This document shows, in pieces, positions 6,632 through 12,596 of a DNA stretch of 12,596 bases. This DNA comes from Acholeplasmataceae bacterium (GTDB taxonomy: Bacteria; Bacillota_I; Bacilli_A; Izemoplasmatales; Hujiaoplasmataceae). The DNA lies in NCBI GenBank assembly GCA_012515085.1, contig JAAYZB010000100.1:1-12596 (forward strand). The letters are read 5' to 3'. The notes beneath the pieces were generated by a model. It was not told the origin of the DNA and searched no databases. It worked only from the letters and a program-made list of their open reading frames with translations. The translations under genes and the position numbers were made by a program. Position 1 is the stretch's first letter; each line of letters starts with the position of its first letter.

Positions 6632-8587
6632 TCAACTCTCATAATCCAATATTACTACCTGATGGCAATCCACTTTGGGAACGGTATATGTTACACTGTT
6701 CCCATTTTGTGTAAAGGGAATGATTTTTCCTTCAGGAGCTAGCGTCACTTCAAGAATCAACTTATCAGTCAAAAGTCGGTTTTGAATACTTCTTACTGGA
6801 ATGATATCCTCAATGACTTGCACATTCCCCCGTAAGATTGGGACAGCATACAACAGGTGTTGGACAAGCCGATGATTCTCGCTTTGGTCATATAAAGTCA
6901 CGATGCCACAAGTTGGCAAATCCGTTGCGAGTTGCTTGCGTTTGCCAATCAGCTTATCCAGTAAAGACAAAACGATTTCTTTTGCCCATAAAGAACCATT
7001 GACATAGTAGTCCTTAAATATCTCCCAGCAAATATAGATGCCATCTTTTCCTTCGGTCACACCGGCTTGTTTTTCTTCGCCATAGGGATTATATAAATGG
7101 GAAGAAAAATTCGTCACGGTTCTTTTGGCATAAGGTTCAACTTTTGCCATCAAGGTATCTCCGGTCGATTCAATCAAGTAGGAATCCTCATACATCGTCG
7201 CTTTTACATCGTGGATCGTTTGAAGTGTTTCTTTAACCTCAGCGAAGGTCGGTTTGAGCGGATCTTTGCCCAACATGCGAGCGCCGAGATCAAAAACGAA
7301 TGTTCCTTTGAACGTCCCGGAGAGCCCGCTGGCCAACAACTTTCCGCCACCGGCCAAAAATTTTTTGAACTTCTCGCAATTAGCGGAATCGATTTCAATG
7401 GTATCGGGTAAAATGATCACTTTGTAAAGACTAAAATCCGAATACATATCAATCAAATCAAATAAATAATGCCCCTGCAACAAGATTCTGCTAGCCCCAA
7501 TATCTCCCGTTGGTTTGAAACTTCTCCCCCGGCAATCTTGTGAAATGACTCCCACATCAACGAGCGGTGTCACATTCTGAAGCCAAGGTTCTAGTTTCTC
7601 GATTCTTTCAAATGCTTTACCGACACTTTCATAGGTGTAACGATCGAACTTCCCGGAAGGATGTAATTGGTCTCCTACCAAGCTTTTCGCTCCAAAAGCC
7701 ACATGAAGGGCGGTTTCGTATATCAAAGCGTTCGGATGTTTATACCCGCCATAATCTCCCCAAGCGGTATGAAACTTTCCGGCGTGTCCGACCATATCCA
7801 TTCCCGTTTGGCGAATATAACTGACATTCAGGGGAAAGTAATCATACCCCCATGCGCCGGTGGATAATGATTCGATTTCTGCATGAGTATTTGTATATAT
7901 CAGGTCCGGATTGTTTTTGACGATATTTCCCATATTGTGAAAAATCCGCAATTCGGGATTTATTTTCCGAACTAACGCATTGATCTCTGTATAATATCGA
8001 CGATATACCATCTTTGCATGCTGTTTTAACGCTTCAATATCATCTAAGTCAATTCCCGCTTGTTCATAGTCTTTCAAACAAGAAGGACAATAACATACTC
8101 GTTCATCACAAATATCAAAGAAAACTTCCTTGGCGGATTTGAATTTGGTCAGCACTTCGATAGTCTGTGCTTTGAGAACATCCAAGTAAGGCGTGTTGAA
8201 ACACAGCATCCGAAACCCCGGATCCAGATATTCTTTCGTCCACATGGTCTTTCCGTGACGATCGCGGCAAATCCATTCCGGATGTGAATTAGCCATCACC
8301 TCATCAATTCCCGCGGAAATATAAACAGCCGCATCCACGTTGTTCTTCTGACAAGTATCGATCATCATCGGTAACAAATCTTGTTTTAGATTCGGGTGAA
8401 CAGTGAATTTGCTGTCAAAATAATAAAACAATCCGTGATGGCACTTGGCAAAGAGATTGATCGAGTTGATATGGCCTATTTTCAACATCTCTGCGAATTC
8501 ATCATTAGAATAGTCCTTCGCAACATCGAGAACATTTTCTCCTGTATGAAAATCCAAATGAATCTGTCGGTATTTTAATTTATCCAT
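6632..8587 (-). CDS. GH151/GHL6-like glycoside hydrolase with GH42-type trimerisation domain
   Basis: A 651-residue cytoplasmic protein without a signal peptide. Its start, YRQIHLDFHTG (6-16), is the opening strand of the hypothetical glycosyl hydrolase 6 type TIM barrel found in GH151, a family whose characterised members are alpha-L-fucosidases. Other barrel features: VYISAG (88-93), FFDICDERVCYCPSC (156-170, a Cys-rich strand end), THAEIES (234-240), HTAWGDYGGYKHP (273-285) and GDQLHPSGKFD (305-315). Residues 345-470 form a Rossmann-like domain (GVISQDCRG; LYKVIILPD; FLAGGGKLLASG) like the beta-galactosidase trimerisation domain of GH42, and about 560-651 is a beta-rich C-terminal domain. 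I chose ATG 8587 because TAAGGA (8595-8600) is 7 bases before it; the in-frame extension to 8686 would run through a hairpin and promoter. Substrate by context: fucosylated or galactosylated glycan; not provable from sequence. Confidence 0.75.
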   Translation of the reverse strand: MDKLKYRQIHLDFHTGENVLDVAKDYSNDEFAEMLKIGHINSINLFAKCHHGLFYYFDSKFTVHPNLKQDLLPMMIDTCQKNNVDAAVYISAGIDEVMANSHPEWICRDRHGKTMWTKEYLDPGFRMLCFNTPYLDVLKAQTIEVLTKFKSAKEVFFDICDERVCYCPSCLKDYEQAGIDLDDIEALKQHAKMVYRRYYTEINALVRKINPELRIFHNMGNIVKNNPDLIYTNTHAEIESLSTGAWGYDYFPLNVSYIRQTGMDMVGHAGKFHTAWGDYGGYKHPNALIYETALHVAFGAKSLVGDQLHPSGKFDRYTYESVGKAFERIEKLEPWLQNVTPLVDVGVISQDCRGRSFKPTGDIGASRILLQGHYLFDLIDMYSDFSLYKVIILPDTIEIDSANCEKFKKFLAGGGKLLASGLSGTFKGTFVFDLGARMLGKDPLKPTFAEVKETLQTIHDVKATMYEDSYLIESTGDTLMAKVEPYAKRTVTNFSSHLYNPYGEEKQAGVTEGKDGIYICWEIFKDYYVNGSLWAKEIVLSLLDKLIGKRKQLATDLPTCGIVTLYDQSENHRLVQHLLYAVPILRGNVQVIEDIIPVRSIQNRLLTDKLILEVTLAPEGKIIPFTQNGNSVTYTVPKVDCHQVVILDYES

Positions 8588-8594
8588 TATTCCA

Positions 8595-8600
8595 TCCTTA
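8595..8600 (-). promoter_or_regulatory. Ribosome binding site that fixes the GH151-like start
   Basis: TAAGGA on the minus strand, 7 bases before ATG at 8587. The product then begins MDKLKYRQIHLDF, as family members do, and the 33-residue upstream extension is dropped. Confidence 0.75.
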
Positions 8601-8639
8601 GCGTCAAGCAAATATTTGGTCGTTCGTGATATCTTCAGT

Positions 8640-8669
8640 ATTATCGGGTTTTTTTGCCCGGATGGGCAA
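8640..8669 (-). promoter_or_regulatory. Possible internal promoter for the catabolic operon
   Basis: On the minus strand, -35 TTGCCC (8664-8669), 18-base spacer, -10 GATAAT (8640-8645). It would start RNA about 46 bases before the GH151-like gene. The -35 and spacer lie inside an inverted repeat (8646-8693), so a repressor or the structure could control it. The hexamers are only moderately good. Confidence 0.45.
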
Positions 8670-8693
8670 CCACTCCATCCGGACAAAGGACCC
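8646..8693. repeat. Long imperfect inverted repeat between the GH141-like and GH151-like genes
   Basis: Perfect 8-bp arms CCGGATGG (8658-8665) and CCATCCGG (8675-8682) with a 9-base loop, extended outward by TTTG/CAAA (8653-8656, 8684-8687) and GGGT/ACCC (8646-8649, 8690-8693). On the transcribed minus strand the hairpin is followed by seven A, not T, so it is not an ordinary intrinsic terminator for the GH141-like gene. It may be an operator, a processing or stabilising stem, or a partial terminator. Confidence 0.7.
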
Positions 8694-8712
8694 TGGAGAA
8701 AGAAATGAAGTA

Positions 8713-11061
8713 CTATTGATCGGATGAAGCTAATTTCAATCCAATTCCGACGAATACAGAGTTTAGATTTCTGACAGAGGTAAGGTTTTCTCCTCGAGCG
8801 ATACCGATAACCGAAAATTTTTCCGAAAGATACATTTGAGAACTATTGGATAAATACCAATCACCATCTTCAAATTCCTCGCTAACAAGATAGTATTCCT
8901 CGCCTTCAGTCAAAGTGATAGGCTCTTTAAAATCAGCATAAACGAAATTCTGCATGTCTTTGTCATCGGTTGCCATGTTGACAACACATGACGCAATTTT
9001 TTCCTTGTTTTCGTTATAAATCGTTAACGTATGCTCTTGATGGTTCCCTGGGAGATAATAACGACCCAAGCCTTCTAAAACAGCAGTTTCATTGACCTTC
9101 ATCTTGTAACCGAAAAGTCCCGCTTCATCATTGACCATATTCCCATAGACGATTCCTAAAACGATGTCACTGTTGTCTTGGCGATCCAAATATTCCAAGA
9201 TTGTTCGATATTCTCCTTGGACGCCGGCAGCGGCAATGATCTCTTGATCCAAGGTATCTCCCTGAAGAATACCCTTATTATTCTCTTCTACGATATCTTC
9301 TCCGGCACCATGATAGAGAATCAAGCGGGTGTTTTCATTGGCATACGCAATTTGATTATGGCTGACAACCATGTTATTGGTTCCTTCATCCAAATAGATA
9401 CCATCGGCTGGAGCGAGAGGGGATAGTCCCATTCCCGTCTTGCCAATCTCATGAATATAGTTGTAAGTGATCTCCGATCGAGGTTGATTGTTCAAATTAT
9501 AAATCCCCCCCAAATCGTTCCCCATCATACCGATATGGTGTACGTGATTTCTTGTAATGATATTGTCTTTCAGCACGTATTCATTCAGTGACCAGCCCCA
9601 ACCATTGGAAATGCCGGTATAATTGCTATAAGCCACTTCGTTATTGGCAATTTCAATTTGATATCCCAAAACATTGACCAATGCAGCAGACCGATGAAAT
9701 TCCACTCCAGCTTGGGTAATATAGTTATTGGAAATCGTAATGTGATTGCAGGTAATGTCATCATCTATCGGCAGATACAAGTTCTGATTCGTGATCACTC
9801 CGTCAATAAACGGAGCGATGATGATACCAGATGCGGAGGTATCGTCTACGCGGCATCCACGGATGCTGCTGTGACGGACACCGGAATGGAAATTGATTCC
9901 GGTTCCACCGCTATGCCGGATAGTCAAATATTCCAGCGAGATGTATTCTGCATTTTCCACCTGAACAAGTCCCTTCGGTACATCGTGTCCTAAGGAAGCT
10001 CCCGACAAGCGATTCATCGCGTAATGTCCGGTCTGCAATTCGATAAAACCATAATCCACGATATCCGAAAACGCGGAATATTCGACCGTCAAACCTTCAA
10101 AGGCCAAATTGGACACTTTTTCGTCGCTACTGGTTCCCTCGATTCTGATCACGTTGGTAAGGGCAGGTGCGATAACTTCCGCCGTATTCAGATTCTCACC
10201 TTCGCGAGGCATATAGTACAGTTTCCCTGCGGGTTTGTCATAATAGAATTCCCCGGGGTTATCCAAGAACTCGATTGCGTTCTGAAAATAACAAAACATA
10301 TCATCCCGATACTGGAATTCATGCCAACGGCGAATAAACATGGCTTCGGCTTCCCAAGGAGCTAAATTCAACGTTGCGATATCCCCATCAATTGAGACAC
10401 TGTCAACGTTTACCAAAGATTCAGACCATTCCATATACATGACCATCTCAAAATCAGTGGCTCCATGAAGATCGTCTTTGTATACTCGGATTATTCTATT
10501 CTCATAGTCCCACTCGTTAGCCGTAGCATAGGTGTTTCCATTCGGATATCTTGCCAAGGTGGCGCGTTCACCGTTCACATACAAATTGCGAATAAAGCCT
10601 GCGGAAACACTGGTCGAATAGATATTGTTGCCTTCGTTTTTCCAATTGCCCAGTTTGACGCCGCCGGATAGGTTCACTTCTTCATCCGGATAGGCCATAT
10701 ATTTCACGTTATGACCGTTTGTTCCCCCATCGACATTGGTAAATTTTAATGAAGAACTCAAAGAATAAGTCCCTTCACGAAGCACGACCGCAATGTCGGA
10801 AGTCATATTCTGATTCACCGCTCGGATTGCTTCTTGAGCTTTCGCGACGGTTTTGAAAGGCGCGTCATAACTGCCAAGGTTGGCATCATCACCAGAAGGC
10901 GATACATAAAAGACTGACATATAGGAATCCGCATCCTCCAGTTCTTTCGGCACAAATGTTGGTTTGTCGGCGCAGCCAGATAATCCAAATATGAAAAGTG
11001 ATATCAACATTAAGCCGATAAATTTCCACGTGATTCGCACCTTCGTATTCTTCAGCAGCAT
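8713..11061 (-). CDS. Lipoprotein with right-handed parallel beta-helix, GH141-like
   Basis: A 782-residue surface lipoprotein. Lys/Arg-rich start, hydrophobic stretch 14-27 and lipobox LSGC place the lipidated Cys at 30. Next comes FYVSPSGDDANLGSYDAPFKT (51-71) and LREGTYSLSSSLKF, the usual entry of pectate-lyase-like helices, then LSGGVKLGNW and IRNLYVNGERATLARYPN (157-174), typical of GH141-type proteins (characterised members: alpha-L-fucosidase, xylanase). Beta-helix turns with repeated N-x-I/V and H-S-G patterns run from about 315 to 600. Candidate catalytic acids are Asp516 in GNDLGGIY and Asp558 in DGIYLDEG; I recall proposed GH141 acids with similar spacing, but this needs an alignment. 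Residues about 635-782 form a beta-sandwich like sugar-binding or DUF4082-type modules. AGGGAGG (11070-11076) is 8 bases before the ATG. It likely trims the glycan outside the cell. Polysaccharide lyase or epimerase is the alternative. Confidence 0.77.
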   Translation of the reverse strand: MLLKNTKVRITWKFIGLMLISLFIFGLSGCADKPTFVPKELEDADSYMSVFYVSPSGDDANLGSYDAPFKTVAKAQEAIRAVNQNMTSDIAVVLREGTYSLSSSLKFTNVDGGTNGHNVKYMAYPDEEVNLSGGVKLGNWKNEGNNIYSTSVSAGFIRNLYVNGERATLARYPNGNTYATANEWDYENRIIRVYKDDLHGATDFEMVMYMEWSESLVNVDSVSIDGDIATLNLAPWEAEAMFIRRWHEFQYRDDMFCYFQNAIEFLDNPGEFYYDKPAGKLYYMPREGENLNTAEVIAPALTNVIRIEGTSSDEKVSNLAFEGLTVEYSAFSDIVDYGFIELQTGHYAMNRLSGASLGHDVPKGLVQVENAEYISLEYLTIRHSGGTGINFHSGVRHSSIRGCRVDDTSASGIIIAPFIDGVITNQNLYLPIDDDITCNHITISNNYITQAGVEFHRSAALVNVLGYQIEIANNEVAYSNYTGISNGWGWSLNEYVLKDNIITRNHVHHIGMMGNDLGGIYNLNNQPRSEITYNYIHEIGKTGMGLSPLAPADGIYLDEGTNNMVVSHNQIAYANENTRLILYHGAGEDIVEENNKGILQGDTLDQEIIAAAGVQGEYRTILEYLDRQDNSDIVLGIVYGNMVNDEAGLFGYKMKVNETAVLEGLGRYYLPGNHQEHTLTIYNENKEKIASCVVNMATDDKDMQNFVYADFKEPITLTEGEEYYLVSEEFEDGDWYLSNSSQMYLSEKFSVIGIARGENLTSVRNLNSVFVGIGLKLASSDQ

Positions 11062-11094
11062 ATTCTCGTCCTCCCTACATTTTGAATCTCAGTA

Positions 11095-11122
11095 ATTTTA
11101 GCATTGACAATTTTTTTGTCAA
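11095..11122 (-). promoter_or_regulatory. Promoter of the GH141-like lipoprotein gene
   Basis: On the minus strand, a consensus -35 TTGACA (11117-11122), 16-base spacer and -10 TAAAAT (11095-11100) preceded by TGC (extended -10). It is 33 bases before the start codon, in the 88-bp gap after the upstream surface protein gene. A palindrome (11104-11122) covers the -35 and most of the spacer. Confidence 0.75.
11104..11122. promoter_or_regulatory. Operator-like palindrome over the -35 element
   Basis: Perfect inverted repeat TTGACAA-N5-TTGTCAA. It overlaps the -35 hexamer completely, where a bound dimeric repressor would block RNA polymerase. The regulator is not in the window. Because the arms contain the -35 consensus itself, part of the symmetry may be chance. 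Confidence 0.5.
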
Positions 11123-11149
11123 AACCCTGTTTTTCCTTTTTAATTGTCA

Positions 11150-12211
11150 TTATTTCTTTTTCTTCAATACGATAAAGAGAATGACTGCAGCCGCAATGAC
11201 GACCACTCCGCCCACTGCCGATAAGATTGGCACCAAAGGGCTACTATTCGAATCATCCACAACGGGTGCTTCGGTGGTCGGTGTAACAATGATTGGATTA
11301 TCATCCGGTTCGGTCGTTGTGATAGGATTCGGGTTTTCCTCATCGTCGATGTATTCATTGTTGACATTTCTCAGATAATAGCTGTCAAAATACAGATCCG
11401 TCAGTGAGTTTTCATCACTCGGATCGGTCATAAATGAAAATTCAAACAACGACAGATCCGTACATTCAGTGGTATTCAGGGTATAGTCGATTTCTTTGGA
11501 ATCCTTATCATAGATATACAACACGAGATGCTTGGCGTCGATATCATATTCCCAGCTGAAGTCCATTTCAAAATATTGCCATTCTTCCGGACCGATTTCC
11601 TTGAAATCGCCAACTTCTCCATAATAAGTCGCATTCATGTATCTGAGGGGTTCATTGATGTCTGTATAATAATCCCAAAATCCCCAAGCCCGGACAGAGA
11701 TGTTTCCCTTTGTCGGTTGTAAGGCGGATACGTATCCGCTCAGCCGATAGACTTGTTTTGTGTAGATCATCAAACTTCGGGATTGAAGTTCCGAGTAATT
11801 GGTGGTGCGTCCTGATAATTTGACGCTTGTTTCTCCGCTATGACCATAATCAGACACCAATTGAGCCTTGACTCCTTGACTGCTGTTCAGGTAATACCAC
11901 ACATCAGTCGAATAATTTTTGGCAAATAGCGGCAAGTCAAATGTCGTATTCGGCAATAAATTGTCTGTATATAATGATGGATCCTCTGCGCCGGCGAATC
12001 CTGTCGGTGGAACGATGGCTTCGGTGGTCGGAGTTTCTGTAGTCGGAACTTGTGTAGTGGTGAGTGGTTCAGTGGTCGTTACTTCGGCCGTGGTGATGGC
12101 TTCCGTTGTTTCTGTAACAGCTGATACTGTTGAGATTGTTCCAATTCCAAGTAAAAACACCATGATTGCTAACAAACTAAAAATGATGAATTTTTTAGTC
12201 AGATTTTTCAT
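11150..12211 (-). CDS. Secreted membrane-anchored carbohydrate-binding-like protein
   Basis: A 353-residue surface protein. Signal peptide 1-31 (KNLTKK start, hydrophobic 9-24, likely cleavage after VSA). A Thr/Glu/Pro-rich linker spans about 33-66, with repeats such as TTEPLTTT and PTTEA. Residues about 84-285 look like a CBM4/9-type jelly roll: NLLPNTTFD (84-92), a WYYLNSS strand, HSGETSVKLSGR (124-135), Y-x-LSGYVSALQ, EEWQYFEMDF (209-218) and the closing DLYFDSYYLRN (272-282). A second Thr/Pro/Asp linker (295-322) leads to a transmembrane helix 326-349 and a Lys-only tail, so it is anchored in the cell membrane without an LPXTG sortase signal. AGGAGG (12218-12223) is 6 bases before the ATG. 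No catalytic motif seen; a role in holding glycan at the cell surface for the lipoprotein hydrolase encoded next is inferred. The CBM assignment rests on pattern, not on a search. Confidence 0.8.
   Translation of the reverse strand: MKNLTKKFIIFSLLAIMVFLLGIGTISTVSAVTETTEAITTAEVTTTEPLTTTQVPTTETPTTEAIVPPTGFAGAEDPSLYTDNLLPNTTFDLPLFAKNYSTDVWYYLNSSQGVKAQLVSDYGHSGETSVKLSGRTTNYSELQSRSLMIYTKQVYRLSGYVSALQPTKGNISVRAWGFWDYYTDINEPLRYMNATYYGEVGDFKEIGPEEWQYFEMDFSWEYDIDAKHLVLYIYDKDSKEIDYTLNTTECTDLSLFEFSFMTDPSDENSLTDLYFDSYYLRNVNNEYIDDEENPNPITTTEPDDNPIIVTPTTEAPVVDDSNSSPLVPILSAVGGVVVIAAAVILFIVLKKKK
12010..12120. repeat. Degenerate repeat coding the Thr-rich linker
   Basis: Imperfect short repeats of GGTGGTCGG-like units encode the Thr/Glu/Pro stalk of the surface protein. 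A matching unit recurs near 11265-11275, coding the PTTEAP motif of the second linker. Such tracts can vary in length between strains. Confidence 0.5.
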
Positions 12212-12229
12212 ATAAATCCTCCTGTCGTC

Positions 12230-12246
12230 AAATCAACCCTTGATTT
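12230..12246. promoter_or_regulatory. Palindrome next to the ribosome binding site of the surface protein gene
   Basis: Perfect inverted repeat AAATCAA-CCC-TTGATTT, ending 7 bases before the AGGAGG site (12218-12223). It could be an operator, or an RNA hairpin with a 3-base loop affecting ribosome access. The AT-rich 3-base-loop stem is weak as RNA, so a protein site is somewhat likelier. Confidence 0.5.
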
Positions 12247-12258
12247 TGATCGTTATAA

Positions 12259-12288
12259 AATAAAGTTTCCGTAAAACGGTGTTGGCAA
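12259..12288 (-). promoter_or_regulatory. Weak candidate promoter of the surface protein gene
   Basis: On the minus strand, -35 TTGCCA (12283-12288), 18-base spacer, -10 TTTATT (12259-12264, four of six). The -35 lies in one arm of the large inverted repeat 12281-12354. No better promoter was found in the gap, so the gene could also be read from upstream. Confidence 0.3.
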
Positions 12289-12354
12289 AGACCCGGTGGT
12301 TTGATCTGCTATATCAAGTATTTCCTTGAGTATTCGAACCGGATCTTTGCCAAC
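12281..12354. repeat. Large inverted repeat in the leader of the surface protein gene
   Basis: 17-base arms at 12281-12297 and 12338-12354, complementary at 16 positions (core GTTGGCAAAGA and CCGGT), separated by 40 bases that hold smaller pairings such as TTGAT/ATCAA. No run of T follows on either strand, so it is not a simple terminator. Function unknown: structured leader RNA, protein site, or remnant of a small mobile element. Confidence 0.7.
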
Positions 12355-12355
12355 T

Positions 12356-12386
12356 CGAGATGTAGATTCCTAGTAATGACATCTCG
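12356..12386. repeat. Second inverted repeat in the same gap
   Basis: Perfect 8-base arms CGAGATGT (12356-12363) and ACATCTCG (12379-12386) with a 15-base loop, directly beside the larger repeat. On the plus strand a run of eight T (12403-12410) comes about 16 bases later, too far for a standard terminator. Together with 12281-12354 and the small CCGT/ACGG stem at 12269-12279 it makes a chain of hairpins. Confidence 0.65.
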
Positions 12387-12447
12387 TTACTTATTGATCA
12401 GATTTTTTTTGGCTTGTGTCAAAACAAAACGCGTTCCAATCGTATCC

Positions 12448-12596
12448 TTATTCTGCTTCCCTGACAACGATGTCATCCATATATAGATCCACTCCGGCGG
12501 CTGCCTGGAATGACAGTCTCACGAGATCAAGGCTTTGATAAAGGTCATCGGTTCCGTTTTGGTCTTTGACCAGATAAGGATTGTCTTCACTATCGA
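12448..12596 (-). CDS. C-terminal end of a beta-sandwich (CBM-like) protein, partial
   Basis: The gene runs off the window edge; 48 C-terminal residues and the TAA stop (12448-12450) are visible. The end reads ...SLDLVRLSFQAAAGVDLYMDDIVVREAE. The pattern of a strand, short turn, then LYMDDIVV is the closing strand of CBM4/9-type jelly rolls, where this final 'D/I-DD-V' element is typical. It parallels the DLSLFEFSF...DLYFDSYYLRN end of the module in the next gene downstream, which suggests related glycan-binding modules. No transmembrane anchor follows, so it is built differently at its C-terminus. Same strand as the locus and 236 bp upstream of the surface protein gene. Main function cannot be told from this fragment. 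Confidence 0.7.
   Translation of the reverse strand, partial: DSEDNPYLVKDQNGTDDLYQSLDLVRLSFQAAAGVDLYMDDIVVREAE

Noticed and set aside
8588..8686. 33-residue N-terminal extension of the GH151-like protein
   Set aside because: It would translate through the inverted repeat and candidate promoter; TAAGGA supports ATG 8587 and the family starts there.
12212..12447. Known riboswitch or T-box in the structured gap
   Set aside because: I looked for recognisable cores (for example the T-box GGTGG-containing sequence, c-di-GMP, purine and PreQ1 types) and found none.
12301..12486. Plus-strand open frame of 61 codons in the last gap
   Set aside because: Runs across the inverted repeats and into the end of the partial gene on the other strand; product has no features.
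1..12596. CRISPR array, tRNA, rRNA, insertion sequence or prophage genes
   Set aside because: No regular spaced repeats, no cloverleaf or rRNA-like stretch and no transposase, integrase or phage protein motifs were seen.

Overview
The window reads as one chromosomal stretch from a low-GC Gram-positive-type bacterium of class Bacilli, with the standard genetic code (TGG for Trp, TGA used as a stop). The adjacent pair of a YtxK-type methyltransferase-fold gene and ackA is a Bacilli arrangement. The surface protein at 11150-12211 ends in a transmembrane helix and a short Lys tail with no LPXTG motif. That, with a Thr-rich ectodomain linker, hints at a wall-less or sortase-poor lineage such as the Acholeplasmatales/Izemoplasmatales/Haloplasma side of Bacilli. 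This placement is inference, not proof.

Layout. Positions 1-2590 hold housekeeping genes: ackA (acetate kinase) and an upstream, tightly coupled ytxK-like gene, both on the minus strand, transcribed from a promoter at 2205-2233. Divergent from it is yidD (membrane protein insertion efficiency factor) on the plus strand with its own promoter at 2275-2303. A gap of about 390 bp follows, with a bidirectional terminator at 2869-2917 that separates yidD from everything to the right.

Positions 2981-12596 form one co-oriented minus-strand glycan-use locus. In order of transcription: the 3' end of a secreted or binding-type protein (12448 to beyond the window edge); a secreted, membrane-anchored carbohydrate-binding-like protein (11150-12211); a lipoprotein with a right-handed parallel beta-helix resembling GH141 (8713-11061); a cytoplasmic GH151/GHL6-like hydrolase with a GH42-type trimerisation domain (6632-8587); a cytoplasmic six-hairpin glycosidase-like protein (5494-6627); a D-lyxose isomerase family protein (4928-5458); an iron-type alcohol dehydrogenase (3706-4875); and a DeoC-like class I aldolase (2981-3673). 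The five genes from 8587 down to 2981 are separated by only 4 to 52 bp and look like one operon ending at the bidirectional terminator.

How they may work together: surface proteins bind and trim a glycan (GH141 and GH151 both contain alpha-L-fucosidases), cytoplasmic hydrolases finish it, an isomerase makes a ketose, an aldolase cleaves it and the Fe-alcohol dehydrogenase reduces the aldehyde. The most notable oddity is that the DeoC-like aldolase keeps its catalytic Asp/Lys/Lys but has lost family residues of the phosphate pocket, so it may act on an unphosphorylated or otherwise different sugar. No kinase, transporter or regulator for the pathway lies in the window. Several inverted repeats overlap or adjoin candidate promoters of the locus and are candidate control sites.
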